Position numbers and translations under genes: made by a program. The notes under the pieces are model-generated. The model made no database searches. It had not been told where the DNA came from and saw only the letters and a list, made by a program, of their open reading frames with translations. Shown piece after piece: positions 8,746 to 16,502 of a stretch of DNA of 64,000 bases. The stretch is from Sulfoacidibacillus thermotolerans (GTDB lineage Bacteria > Bacillota > Bacilli > Alicyclobacillales > SLC66), in assembly GCF_003144315.1 (NCBI RefSeq), contig NZ_MPDK01000006.1, positions 62,001 to 126,000 on the forward strand. The letters run 5' to 3'. Position 1 is the stretch's first letter. Each line of letters starts with the position of its first letter.

Positions 8746-9873
8746 CTATGCGAGATGTTTCACTGCACAGCGATTCGGGCCAATCTCGAGTTCTGTCGCC
8801 TCTTCATCTCCTACCGAAACTTCACCGCGATTAATCTTCACAATGGTTTCATAGTTTGGCGGCGTGGCTGCCCCTGTTTGGCCTGCAACAGCTTCCGTAA
8901 AAACGGACTCTTCTCCACCTCTGACGAGTTCATTTGTAGCACGCAGTTCACCAAGTGTTGCCCCAATATAACCAGCTTTTGAAACCTCTCGAAAATCCGA
9001 ATAATGCGCTGGCAGCACGATCACATCGTCGGATAGCTTGTTAATGCGCTGAATCACTGTTTCATAAAGCATTTTTGCCCATTCCCTTGCTTTTCCCCCA
9101 AGATCAGGTCGACCTAAGCCGCTGACAAAAACCGTATCTCCAGATAGCAGAAACTTCCCATTTACTAAAAAGGAGGTACTCCCGGGTGTATGACCAGGCG
9201 TCGGGATCGCAAGAACCTCTAACGAAGATTCCCCAAATTTCAGCACAAGACCATCCGTTAAGGCTTCAAAGGGAATTTCGCCCCCCTGCATCTCACTGGC
9301 TGCAATCCAATATTTCCCCCCAGTGCGAACAGACAATGCATGCCCTCCTGAAATATGATCTGCATGAAGATGCGTATCTAGAATATGTCGAATCTGTACT
9401 CCTTTTGCTTTCGCTAACTCCAAATACTCTTCAATGTGACGAGCAGGATCAACAACCAGCGCTTCCCCTTGAGAGTATAAAAAATAAGACAAACACCCTT
9501 TAGCTGGTCGAATCACTTGTAACATCTCAAGAGCGGCTGACGATGTGACTTGAACTTTACGATAAAATTCACTCCACGCCTCCATTCCGCCTTGTAAATA
9601 CACGACAGCGTAACCTTTTCCTTTTAGAAAATGCGTAACCTCCTGCGCGGACTTCCCTTTTGCACAAACGACTACAATTTCTCTATTTTTAGGTAATTGA
9701 CCTTCTGGAATGCCTTTTTGAAGGATTGAACCAGCAATATTTACAGATTCCACTCCATAATCTTCAATATGCCATTCTAAATAATCACTTGCTGACCTCA
9801 CATCTAAAATAAAGACACCGCCAGGTGACTGAATTCTGCGATTCAATTCTTCAACTGTTATAAAACTCAACAT
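8746..9873 (-). CDS. Rhodanese - metallo-beta-lactamase fusion (persulfide dioxygenase-like)
   Basis: A 375-residue fusion. Residues 1-110 are a rhodanese domain with the catalytic-loop cysteine in VVVCAKGKSA. From about 120 on is a metallo-beta-lactamase domain with the metal motif THLHADHISGG, a later PTPGHTPGS and LSGDTVFVSGLGRPDLGG, the form seen in persulfide dioxygenases (ETHE1/CstB-like). Such enzymes oxidise glutathione or low-molecular-weight persulfide to sulfite; the rhodanese part moves sulfane sulfur. AGGAGG precedes the ATG. The SQR-like gene lies just upstream on the same strand, but a hairpin separates them. Domain order here is rhodanese first. Function is inferred from domains and context. 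Confidence 0.85.
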   Translation of the reverse strand: MLSFITVEELNRRIQSPGGVFILDVRSASDYLEWHIEDYGVESVNIAGSILQKGIPEGQLPKNREIVVVCAKGKSAQEVTHFLKGKGYAVVYLQGGMEAWSEFYRKVQVTSSAALEMLQVIRPAKGCLSYFLYSQGEALVVDPARHIEEYLELAKAKGVQIRHILDTHLHADHISGGHALSVRTGGKYWIAASEMQGGEIPFEALTDGLVLKFGESSLEVLAIPTPGHTPGSTSFLVNGKFLLSGDTVFVSGLGRPDLGGKAREWAKMLYETVIQRINKLSDDVIVLPAHYSDFREVSKAGYIGATLGELRATNELVRGGEESVFTEAVAGQTGAATPPNYETIVKINRGEVSVGDEEATELEIGPNRCAVKHLA

Positions 9874-9945
9874 AGACGCCTCCTATCATGTAAATTCCCA
9901 CAAGTCATCCATCGACTCGCGCTTTATTCTCCCCCTTTACAAAAA

Positions 9946-9984
9946 GAACAATTCCACGCGCAACACCGCGGAATTGTCCTTTTC
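9946..9984 (-). terminator. Terminator after the SQR-like gene
   Basis: On the minus strand GGACAATTCCGCG pairs with GCGTGGAATTGTTC around a short loop and is followed by TTTTTG. It lies 20 bases after the stop of the flavoprotein gene and before the rhodanese/MBL start, so the two genes probably have separate transcripts. Confidence 0.75.
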
Positions 9985-10004
9985 CTTCTCCTTTTCTCGT
10001 TTAT

Positions 10005-11228
10005 CTACCGACTCTCAAAGCGACCTAAATACACGTTTAACAATCGCTGTGCAATCTGTGGCGGCATCTTCCCTTTAAATTTAACCATGTAGTTATCAAA
10101 AGACGTTTTCATCATGTGTGACATCGTGCTATGGTACGAAATATCCATCGTACCTCCCCACAACGTATTCGAACGAATGAGCATGGCTTTTCTGTGTCCC
10201 ATATTCATGATACAAAATACTTCAGGCTCATAATCATAACGAGATCCTTCTCCTGTAATACGCTGGCGAAGAATACTCGCCACAAGGTTCCCTTGTTCTA
10301 CTGCCAAATGCCCGAGTTTTGGGACGGTGCGTGATGCGACATCGCCAATTGCATAGATATTGTCATAATCGAGATGCTGAAAATCCTCATTTGTGGGAAC
10401 AAATCCCGCTTCATCCCCAAGACCCGACTCTAGGATGATATCGGGTCCCCGATATGTAGGGATAAGGATGGTCAGTGCAGATGAGATTGTCGTGCCATCT
10501 TTAAAACGTATCTGATCTTGTTCAATACTTGAAATCACTTTATTCGTCATGACTTCTACTTCATGTTTGCGTGCCAATTGCTCAAATGCTTCATGTACTT
10601 TGTCCCCCACATCTTCAAAGAAAATCTCCGCAGGACTGAAACAAATAATACGCGATTGATCCCTTGTTCCACGTTTGCGCAACTCGCTATCGATCATAAA
10701 AGCCACTTCACCAACAGGTCCCTCACAAGCCGTCTCTAAATGGGGGACGTCCTTTAGCCGCGTCCCGGACAGCATTGGGCCTGAACCAATTAAAATATTC
10801 CCCTTCTCAAATTTTTCAATCGCTTCCCACATGCGCGGGGCCAAAATATCTGTACAAACGGAATAGCCATAACGGTCAAAACCAGGAACAACCGAAAAGT
10901 CTTTCTTCCCTCCCAATGCAATAATGAGAAAATCATAGGTGATCCGTGTCTCATCTTCGAGGTAAACGATTTGTTCCTTAGGATCAATTTTCAGTACTCT
11001 GCTGCGAATGAAGCGCCCGTAATTTTCGATCACGGGCCGCAGAGCAAATGTTACATCACGAATATCCTTTTCTCCAAGCGCAACCTCAGGGAGAGAAGGT
11101 TTTAACAAAAATGTTTCCCGCTCATCGATCACCGTCATTTGAACATCGCGTGCACTCGCCCATGTAGCAAGATGATAAAAAACAGTCAGGCCGCCAAAGC
11201 CCGCACCAACAATCACGATGTGTTTCAT
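10005..11228 (-). CDS. Sulfide:quinone reductase-like FAD oxidoreductase
   Basis: A 407-residue two-dinucleotide-binding flavoprotein: FAD motif IVIVGAGFGGL at the N-terminus, and a second FAD contact YAIGDVASR near residue 292-300. Three cysteines lie at about 125 (YSVCTD), 168 (ETACEGP) and 339 (VFCIMNMG), matching the spacing of redox cysteines in sulfide:quinone oxidoreductases and absent from NDH-2 NADH dehydrogenases. SQR oxidises sulfide to persulfide/polysulfide and reduces membrane quinone. Start ATG at 11228 with GGAGGGAAGCAG ahead; the longer frame to 11249 overlaps that site. Next to a persulfide dioxygenase-like gene and cytochrome bd, a sulfide-oxidation chain is plausible. The alternative is a generic NDH-2-like enzyme. 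Confidence 0.75.
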   Translation of the reverse strand: MKHIVIVGAGFGGLTVFYHLATWASARDVQMTVIDERETFLLKPSLPEVALGEKDIRDVTFALRPVIENYGRFIRSRVLKIDPKEQIVYLEDETRITYDFLIIALGGKKDFSVVPGFDRYGYSVCTDILAPRMWEAIEKFEKGNILIGSGPMLSGTRLKDVPHLETACEGPVGEVAFMIDSELRKRGTRDQSRIICFSPAEIFFEDVGDKVHEAFEQLARKHEVEVMTNKVISSIEQDQIRFKDGTTISSALTILIPTYRGPDIILESGLGDEAGFVPTNEDFQHLDYDNIYAIGDVASRTVPKLGHLAVEQGNLVASILRQRITGEGSRYDYEPEVFCIMNMGHRKAMLIRSNTLWGGTMDISYHSTMSHMMKTSFDNYMVKFKGKMPPQIAQRLLNVYLGRFESR

Positions 11229-11281
11229 CTGCTTCCCTCCATTGCCCACTTGATTCTCTTAGGTTTCGTATTAAAAAAGGA

Positions 11282-12790
11282 TTATATACGCATAGAACGG
11301 TGATTCTGCTCGTTTCCACGCAAGACGAGATGTAAGTGAATTTCCATTTCTTCGCGTCCCAAGAGAACCACCTTATCAATGAAAGTTCGTAACTTTGCCT
11401 TTGCTACGTCCATAGGAAGTTGTTCTAGGGCACAAATAGCATTTCTTGCCTTCTGTTCCAAGATGCGCGCGAATGTCCCATCTTCTAAGGTGTCTAGTCG
11501 CTTTTCCTGTAGTTCATGAGCTTCAGCTTCATAGCGCTCTAACGCGATCTTCTCGCGCTGAAGATCGGCTAATTCAATCAATCCTGCTGTATAAGCTTCT
11601 ACTTGTCTTTGATAGCGCCGTTTTGCCGCTTCCATCTGCTGCTTGCGTCGTGCCTCTGCGGCATCGCAAACTTTTTTTATTTCTACCTGTATATACGTCC
11701 GATCAACATCTTGTAAAAGTTGGTCAATCCCTTCCTTAAACCACTTCTCTACCTCATCTGCCCGATAAGACGTGCTTTGACAGGTTCCTTTATTTGCATA
11801 TCCTGAACAACGATATACACGATAACGCGTAGCGCCACCAGACCATCCGATGGCCATCGAAGACCCACACTGCCCACAAAAAAGGAATCCCCCTAACAAA
11901 TGAGGACTCGTTTTTGCTCGGGGGGCTGTCGGGGAGACCTGATTGTGAAGAATGCGCTGCTGCACATGATCCCATAATTCTTGATCAATGAGCGCTGGAT
12001 GTGAATTAGGAAGTACAACCCAGTCTTCTTCATCGCGCACTCGTCGCGTTTTCGTACTCGAATCGACGCGGTTCCACACTAAAGTGCCGCGATAGGCTGG
12101 ATTCGTTAAGAGTAACTTGATGGCGCGAACAGACCACTGTTTATTCTGACGGGATGGAATCGCTTCTTTGTTTAATTGTTTCGCAATTGCGAGATACCCG
12201 AGTCCTTGCTCCCAAAACATGCGAAAGACCCGACGCACGACTTGTGCCTCTGGTTCGTACACCACCAGTTGTTTCTCTACTAAACGGTAGCCATAAGGAT
12301 GCTGTGTCAACCAACGGCCAGATTTTGCAGCATGTAGCATATTCTCAAACACGCGCTCACGAATGCGCTCACGTTCAAATTCTGCAACAGCGCCAAGTAC
12401 CTGCAATGTCAGACGACCTGCCGGCGTATCTGTATCAAACGCTTCACTTGTCGATACAAATGCAACCTGATGATCATGAAAAAGGTCAATAAGGGTAAGT
12501 AAATCGAGTAACCTTCTACTGAGTCGATCCAGTTTCGTCACCATCAACTTCTCGATGGTTCCTGCCCGTACTTCACGCAAAAGTCTTGTTAGAGCTGGGC
12601 GATCTAGATCTTTAGCCGAATATCCATCATCAATAAACTCCACGATTTCGACATTCCATCCCATCGCGCGACAGTATGCAATCAATCGTGTACGTTGTTC
12701 TTCAAGTGAAACTCCTTCTTTCGCCTGCTCATCCGTTGAAACTCGGCAATAGATCGCGACACGTGTAAGTCGTTGTTCTTGTAGTGCCAA
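11282..12790 (-). CDS. Large serine recombinase of element E1
   Basis: A 502-residue site-specific recombinase. Residues 8-150 are the resolvase catalytic domain with the nucleophile serine in YCRVSTDEQ and the arginine-rich VTKLDRLSRR. A recombinase DNA-binding domain (PYGYRLVE) follows, then a zinc ribbon with CGQCG and a later Cys pair (YRCSGYANKGTC), then a helical coiled-coil stretch near 360-440 that in this family controls synapsis. The TTG start at 12790 has GAGGAGG eight bases ahead. It lies about 420 bp from the right att core of E1 and is the obvious enzyme for its excision, in the role of SpoIVCA for skin. No sporulation promoter could be assigned with confidence upstream. Confidence 0.93.
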   Translation of the reverse strand: MALQEQRLTRVAIYCRVSTDEQAKEGVSLEEQRTRLIAYCRAMGWNVEIVEFIDDGYSAKDLDRPALTRLLREVRAGTIEKLMVTKLDRLSRRLLDLLTLIDLFHDHQVAFVSTSEAFDTDTPAGRLTLQVLGAVAEFERERIRERVFENMLHAAKSGRWLTQHPYGYRLVEKQLVVYEPEAQVVRRVFRMFWEQGLGYLAIAKQLNKEAIPSRQNKQWSVRAIKLLLTNPAYRGTLVWNRVDSSTKTRRVRDEEDWVVLPNSHPALIDQELWDHVQQRILHNQVSPTAPRAKTSPHLLGGFLFCGQCGSSMAIGWSGGATRYRVYRCSGYANKGTCQSTSYRADEVEKWFKEGIDQLLQDVDRTYIQVEIKKVCDAAEARRKQQMEAAKRRYQRQVEAYTAGLIELADLQREKIALERYEAEAHELQEKRLDTLEDGTFARILEQKARNAICALEQLPMDVAKAKLRTFIDKVVLLGREEMEIHLHLVLRGNEQNHRSMRI

Positions 12791-12921
12791 CGAATCGCCT
12801 CCTCGTCCACCCCTCTCAAAATGTATATGAGCAATACCTCAACACGAGTAGGAATCAATTGCAAAATGGAAGGTCGATCTCTTCTGTATCGCTCATAGAC
12901 TAGACTCGAGGAGGGACGATT

Positions 12922-13179
12922 ATGAGTTTGAACATACGCTTTACTACATTTTATAAAGGAGAACAAGTATCCTTTACTACGCTTGACCAAATCACCAATC
13001 CCTCACTGCACGACATCCTGCAACAAGAGTTGCTGACCTTTAGCCAATCACTGCGCGAAATGGCCCTGCGTTCACTGATTTCTGACACCGCTGGCGAATC
13101 CCTAGCACAAATGGCCCATATCTCTTTTTTCTCTACAACCCCAGCTCCCATTTCGAGCGAGCACGATCCGGATGCATGA
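12922..13179 (+). CDS. Small protein divergent from the E1 recombinase
   Basis: An 85-residue protein I do not recognise. GAGGAGGGACGATT precedes the ATG, a strong ribosome site, and the gene is divergent from the recombinase with 131 bp between them, ending 35 bp before the att core. The middle (about residues 25-60) is predicted by eye to be helical and the C-terminus is rich in S, T and P. No DNA-binding motif is evident. By position it could be the recombination directionality factor that lets a serine integrase excise, as SprB does for SPbeta, or a repressor of the recombinase. Element E2 has a small gene in the same place. Function unproven. Confidence 0.6.
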   Translation: MSLNIRFTTFYKGEQVSFTTLDQITNPSLHDILQQELLTFSQSLREMALRSLISDTAGESLAQMAHISFFSTTPAPISSEHDPDA

Positions 13180-14020
13180 CAAAAACCCCTATAGCACTTT
13201 TGCGATACGAAGGCCAGCCTTCGTTCATGATTTTCGTTTCCACCTGTGGCCAGAAGTAAAGCATTTCTTCTCGAATCACCGTCAAAATATCGCGTTGCCA
13301 GTCTTCTAAGATTTTACTATGCGTGATCAGAAAAAGTACGAGGTCTTTGTCTGCTTGCGCAAACACCTCTTTTCTCGATTTGTTTACTGTCTGTGCACCT
13401 GTTTCCTGTCCACTTAATCTCTCATCAAGTGCAAACAAATCTGCATATGGGTCGGCGAACTCTCTTTTTTCTGCTAGCTCGCGTCTCTGATCGCGCAAAC
13501 GCTGGCGGCGCAGCGTAGTTCGTGAAGCGTCCACATGCTCTTGAATCGCCAGCGCCGCATCAAGAATTTGTTCCACCGCCTCTTTGCCGTATTCCATTTC
13601 ATATGCGCGAAAGCGTTCTGCACTCGCTGCCATTGAATCGACGACATTGCGCGCAGTATGGGCAAAGAGTGCGTTATTTTTAAAGAAATCACAATGAGCC
13701 AATACGTGTGCGCTCACCAATTTATTTTGGACTAACGAGTTACTGTCAAGCAAAAATGCATAGCAGGGGTCGGAATTAATCACAAGTTCATAAATGCGAC
13801 TCAGACCCAAATCGTAATCGAGCTTCATTCTATGGTAAGCTTTACCGAAAGACCAATGTGAAAACCGTGTGGGCATTCCTTGATACGCACCAAATGTGTA
13901 GAGTACATCCGCTGGAACAATCTCAAAGCGCATGTCGTAAAAATCAAGCCCAAAACGCCTGGCGATATCCGTCATTTCCTCAATCGCCCGCTCAAGTTCG
14001 CGCACTTCCTCAGGACTCAT
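13133..14020 (-). CDS. spoVR: spoVR, 5' segment (interrupted by element E1)
   Basis: Residues 1-269 are the N-terminal part of SpoVR, with the blocks [54 protein letters not shown] and [19 protein letters not shown]. At the E1 core the frame enters the element and adds 26 foreign residues before a stop at 13133. The start ATG overlaps the TGA of the yhbH 3' segment (ATGA), as expected for adjacent operon genes. In the integrated state only this truncated product could be made; after E1 excision codon 269 joins 208 more codons at 6057. B. subtilis spoVR is under sigma-E control; no separate promoter is seen here. Confidence 0.94.
   Translation of the reverse strand: MSPEEVRELERAIEEMTDIARRFGLDFYDMRFEIVPADVLYTFGAYQGMPTRFSHWSFGKAYHRMKLDYDLGLSRIYELVINSDPCYAFLLDSNSLVQNKLVSAHVLAHCDFFKNNALFAHTARNVVDSMAASAERFRAYEMEYGKEAVEQILDAALAIQEHVDASRTTLRRQRLRDQRRELAEKREFADPYADLFALDERLSGQETGAQTVNKSRKEVFAQADKDLVLFLITHSKILEDWQRDILTVIREEMLYFWPQVETKIMNEGWPSYRKSAIGVFVMHPDRARSKWELGL
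13197..13214 (+). repeat. E1 inverted arm, right end
   Basis: CTTTTGCGATACGAAGGC, the perfect inverse of 6061-6078 at the other end of E1, overlapping the 11-bp core by one base. It supplies one half of the predicted symmetrical attP in the circular form. Confidence 0.88.
13214..13224 (-). repeat. E1 attachment core, copy 2 (spoVR 5' junction)
   Basis: Second copy of ACGAAGGCTGG on the minus strand, in the codons for NEGW at residues 266-269 of SpoVR. The central TG (13215-13216 in plus coordinates) is the predicted crossover dinucleotide. Confidence 0.92.
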
Positions 14021-14177
14021 GCCGTTTCACCACCTTCGCGCCCCGGCTCTGTACTAAAAAACGTTCGCAGAGCTTTATAAACTTCACTTTTTTCGTGAAT
14101 TAAAGCATTGCGAAAACGGGGTGTACGAAAATGCCGATAGGCGCTCATGAGCGTGGAACTACGATTGTATTGATTGA
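14017..14177 (-). CDS. yhbH: yhbH, 3' segment (cut off from its 5' part by element E2)
   Basis: This short segment encodes the C-terminal end of YhbH: after the shared codons for NQY it reads [13 protein letters not shown], then [15 protein letters not shown], the conserved end of the family, and stops at 14017 overlapping the spoVR start. It is missed by ORF callers because it has no start codon. Joined to 24160-23143, it gives a complete 388-residue protein (B. subtilis YhbH has 392). No frameshift or stop interrupts it, which shows selection for the joined product. Confidence 0.92.
14166..14177 (-). repeat. E2 attachment core, copy 1 (yhbH 3' junction)
   Basis: TCAATCAATACA on the minus strand, identical for 12 bp to 23143-23154; the neighbouring bases differ on both sides. 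It overlaps the codons for NQY. The stop of the first E2 gene (PBP) is only 22 bp away. Confidence 0.9.
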
Positions 14178-14198
14178 ACTACACACTCTATCCCCACA

Positions 14199-16331
14199 TT
14201 AGTTCACCTCAGCTGCAAAATCCACTTTCACACTTGTCCCAAGCGGCACAAACCGCCCCGGTGCAAGACTTTGATTTACCGCAAAGCCAACTCCTGAGGG
14301 GATGAGCCGCAGTCCCAGAGAGGAGCATAGTTTCATCACTTCCGTCATTAACATCCCTTGGAAATTCGGCAGACGCACCTGTGCAACCTCTTTCCTTTGT
14401 ACTTCGACAGCAACAGTTGTTCCAAACGGCACACGTACACCAGCATGTGGCCACTGATCGATAATTGTCCCACTTCCCCCAATCACTTGTTCCTTTAATC
14501 CTATATGATGTAAAAACTGAGCAGAACGCCCGGTGTCTGAACCGATAAGCGAGGGTACAGAAACATATTGTATCGCAGGATGGGACGCTAAGTTCCCTGA
14601 TTGTCCATGTAGTTGCGCTGTCACATGGGGAGGAATCCCTAGATAGCGAAGTGTACGTAACAAGACATATCGGGCCGCCGGCGTCGCGACCCAATCCCCC
14701 CACTGGGCTGTATGATGAGGTTCATTGACCGTGACATAGATTTCAACGGCAGGATGATCGGCTGGGGCGAATCCAATAAATGATAAGTTATATAAATCTT
14801 TATAGTATCCGCCGCCTGGTTTAGGAATTTCCGCCGTCCCTGTTTTGCCTGCAACCCTGTAGCCAGGAATCATCCCAACATTCCCTTGGGGGTCATCATC
14901 CACCACTTTTACCATCACATTCGTCACTTTTTTCATAATCGAACGCGGTGCGACCCTGTGCACAATATGCACGTGGTGTTCATAAATAACCGCACCCGAC
15001 GGAGAAACAATTTTCTGTACTACATACGGAGTAAGTAGGTCCCCGCCGTTGGCAATGGCTCCAATCGCCGCAATTTGTTGAATTGGAGTCACAGCGAGTC
15101 CTTGCCCAAATGTCATGGTTGCAAAGTCTACAGGGTTTATATTTTTTTCTGGAAATATAATCGAGTGTCCTTCTCCGGGTAAATCAATCCCCGTGCGGTG
15201 ATTAAAGCCAAAGAGATCTAAGTAATGATAAAAATTTTTAACTCCCTCTGCTTGTCCAATATGAATCAACCCCACATTGCTCGAATAAATGAGAGCTTGT
15301 TCATAGGTAAGGCGTCCCCAGCCGTAAATATTCCAATCATGGATGGGTACACCGTCCACAACATCCACACCTGACATATACGTTTGATTGAGTCGTATGC
15401 TGTGCGTGGCAAGCGCCCCCGTCAATACTTCCGGTTTAAATGTCGACCCTGGTTCAAATGGATCGCTAATCGCCCAATTGGTATAGAGCGTGGACGCTGG
15501 ATACTTCCAGTATTCATTTGGGTTGAAGGTTGGCAGTGTGGCCATCGCGAGAATCGCACCCGTGTTCGGATCAGCAACAAGAATTGCAGCCCTTTTTGGC
15601 GTAAAACGTTTTTGAATGATCGCCAAGGCCTTTTCCGCATATCGTTCAATGACAGGATTTATCGTGAGGTAGACATTATCGCCATTTTGTACGGGTTTTG
15701 TCTGAATTGGATAAAACGGAATCGGATTCCCTGAGGTATCTTGAATAAATTCGCGATAACCGGGTTTCCCAGCGAGATACTGATTATAGCTACGTTCAAT
15801 TCCCGTCGCCCCTTGGCCGTGTTCATCAGTAAATCCTATGACGTGACAAGCCAAAGTTTGGTCTGGATAAACGCGGACATACGCCTTGTAAATTGTATAG
15901 GCATTCGAAAGCCCCAAATGTTGAAATAACTGGACTACGCGCTCTTTCGTAAAAAGCGAAACGTGAATTAAATACGGATAGAGTTGTAACCAGATCACAT
16001 GTGGACGTTGTAAATCTGCCGCTAAACTCGTTTGATTTACATGTAAAATACTAGACAAGCCACTCGCCACTTTAGCTAATTTATCCTGATTGCGAATGGC
16101 TTGTAAATTGATATCGACCGTATACGCAGGGGCGCTATAAGCTAAAATCCCACCTGTCGCATCATAAATCGTTCCGCGAATCGGCTCAATCACATCGTCT
16201 GCATCCCACTCAGCTGTTGCGCGCGAAGCGAGAAACGCATCTGCAGTTTGCACGTACCCGATCCGCGCGAGCACCACGAGAACCGCCACCACAAAACCTA
16301 TTTGTAAACCACGCACGCGCAATTTCCGCAC
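14199..16331 (-). CDS. Class B penicillin-binding protein with two PASTA domains (SpoVD/FtsI-like)
   Basis: A 710-residue membrane-anchored transpeptidase that crosslinks peptidoglycan. One N-terminal membrane helix (about residues 9-25) precedes a dimerisation domain, then the transpeptidase domain with SxxK in EPGSTFKPE, SSN in YSSNVGLIH and KTG in AGKTGTAE. Two PASTA repeats follow from about residue 585 (VPSLIGSDTGRSAQFLHHIG; LPNFQGMLMTEVMKLCSSLG). PASTA-bearing class B PBPs of Bacillus are SpoVD (spore cortex) and PBP2B (septation); which one this matches is unclear. The GTG start at 16331 has AGGTAAGATG before it. It is the outermost E2 gene and is not in a division cluster. Confidence 0.9.
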   Translation of the reverse strand: MRKLRVRGLQIGFVVAVLVVLARIGYVQTADAFLASRATAEWDADDVIEPIRGTIYDATGGILAYSAPAYTVDINLQAIRNQDKLAKVASGLSSILHVNQTSLAADLQRPHVIWLQLYPYLIHVSLFTKERVVQLFQHLGLSNAYTIYKAYVRVYPDQTLACHVIGFTDEHGQGATGIERSYNQYLAGKPGYREFIQDTSGNPIPFYPIQTKPVQNGDNVYLTINPVIERYAEKALAIIQKRFTPKRAAILVADPNTGAILAMATLPTFNPNEYWKYPASTLYTNWAISDPFEPGSTFKPEVLTGALATHSIRLNQTYMSGVDVVDGVPIHDWNIYGWGRLTYEQALIYSSNVGLIHIGQAEGVKNFYHYLDLFGFNHRTGIDLPGEGHSIIFPEKNINPVDFATMTFGQGLAVTPIQQIAAIGAIANGGDLLTPYVVQKIVSPSGAVIYEHHVHIVHRVAPRSIMKKVTNVMVKVVDDDPQGNVGMIPGYRVAGKTGTAEIPKPGGGYYKDLYNLSFIGFAPADHPAVEIYVTVNEPHHTAQWGDWVATPAARYVLLRTLRYLGIPPHVTAQLHGQSGNLASHPAIQYVSVPSLIGSDTGRSAQFLHHIGLKEQVIGGSGTIIDQWPHAGVRVPFGTTVAVEVQRKEVAQVRLPNFQGMLMTEVMKLCSSLGLRLIPSGVGFAVNQSLAPGRFVPLGTSVKVDFAAEVN

Positions 16332-16502
16332 AGATCATCTTACCTGCCTTTTTATGGATATCGTGTTCACAATTGTGCCACAACAGCTCCACTATAGGCC
16401 ATGCAGATCGTCCTATGCTCATAAAGCACTCTATCATAAATGAACTTTAATAAAAACATATAACAGGTACTATATCCATTTTAAGGATTTCGTTTTTGCT
16501 GC

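Larger units (their letters stand above)
6058..13224. mobile_element. E1: 7.2-kb spoVR-intervening element with serine recombinase
   Basis: The element lies between two copies of an 11-bp repeat (ACGAAGGCTGG on the minus strand) inside spoVR. It contains cydA, cydB, a rhodanese/metallo-beta-lactamase gene, an SQR-like gene, a large serine recombinase and a small gene next to the right end. Excision across the repeat restores the NEGWATYWH codons of spoVR exactly in frame. The ends inside the element carry 18-bp perfect inverted repeats that would come together in the circle. The arrangement equals that of skin in sigK. There are no phage structural genes, so this is either a stripped prophage that gained metabolic cargo or a recombinase-bounded island. 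Excision itself and its timing are inferred. Confidence 0.9.

Noticed and set aside
11282-12790. Recombinase as part of a transposon of the IS607/Tn4451 type inserted by chance
   Set aside because: The direct repeats lie within spoVR, enclose far more than the recombinase, and recombination between them repairs the gene. No transposon-type ends flank the recombinase gene alone.
12791-12921. Sigma-E or sigma-K promoter for the E1 recombinase
   Set aside because: A CATATACAT-like -10 exists on the minus strand but no matching -35 element at the right distance was seen.
13133-13213. Extra 26 residues at the end of the spoVR 5' frame as a genuine C-terminus
   Set aside because: The extra residues are element DNA (including one arm of the E1 inverted repeat) read by chance and do not resemble SpoVR.
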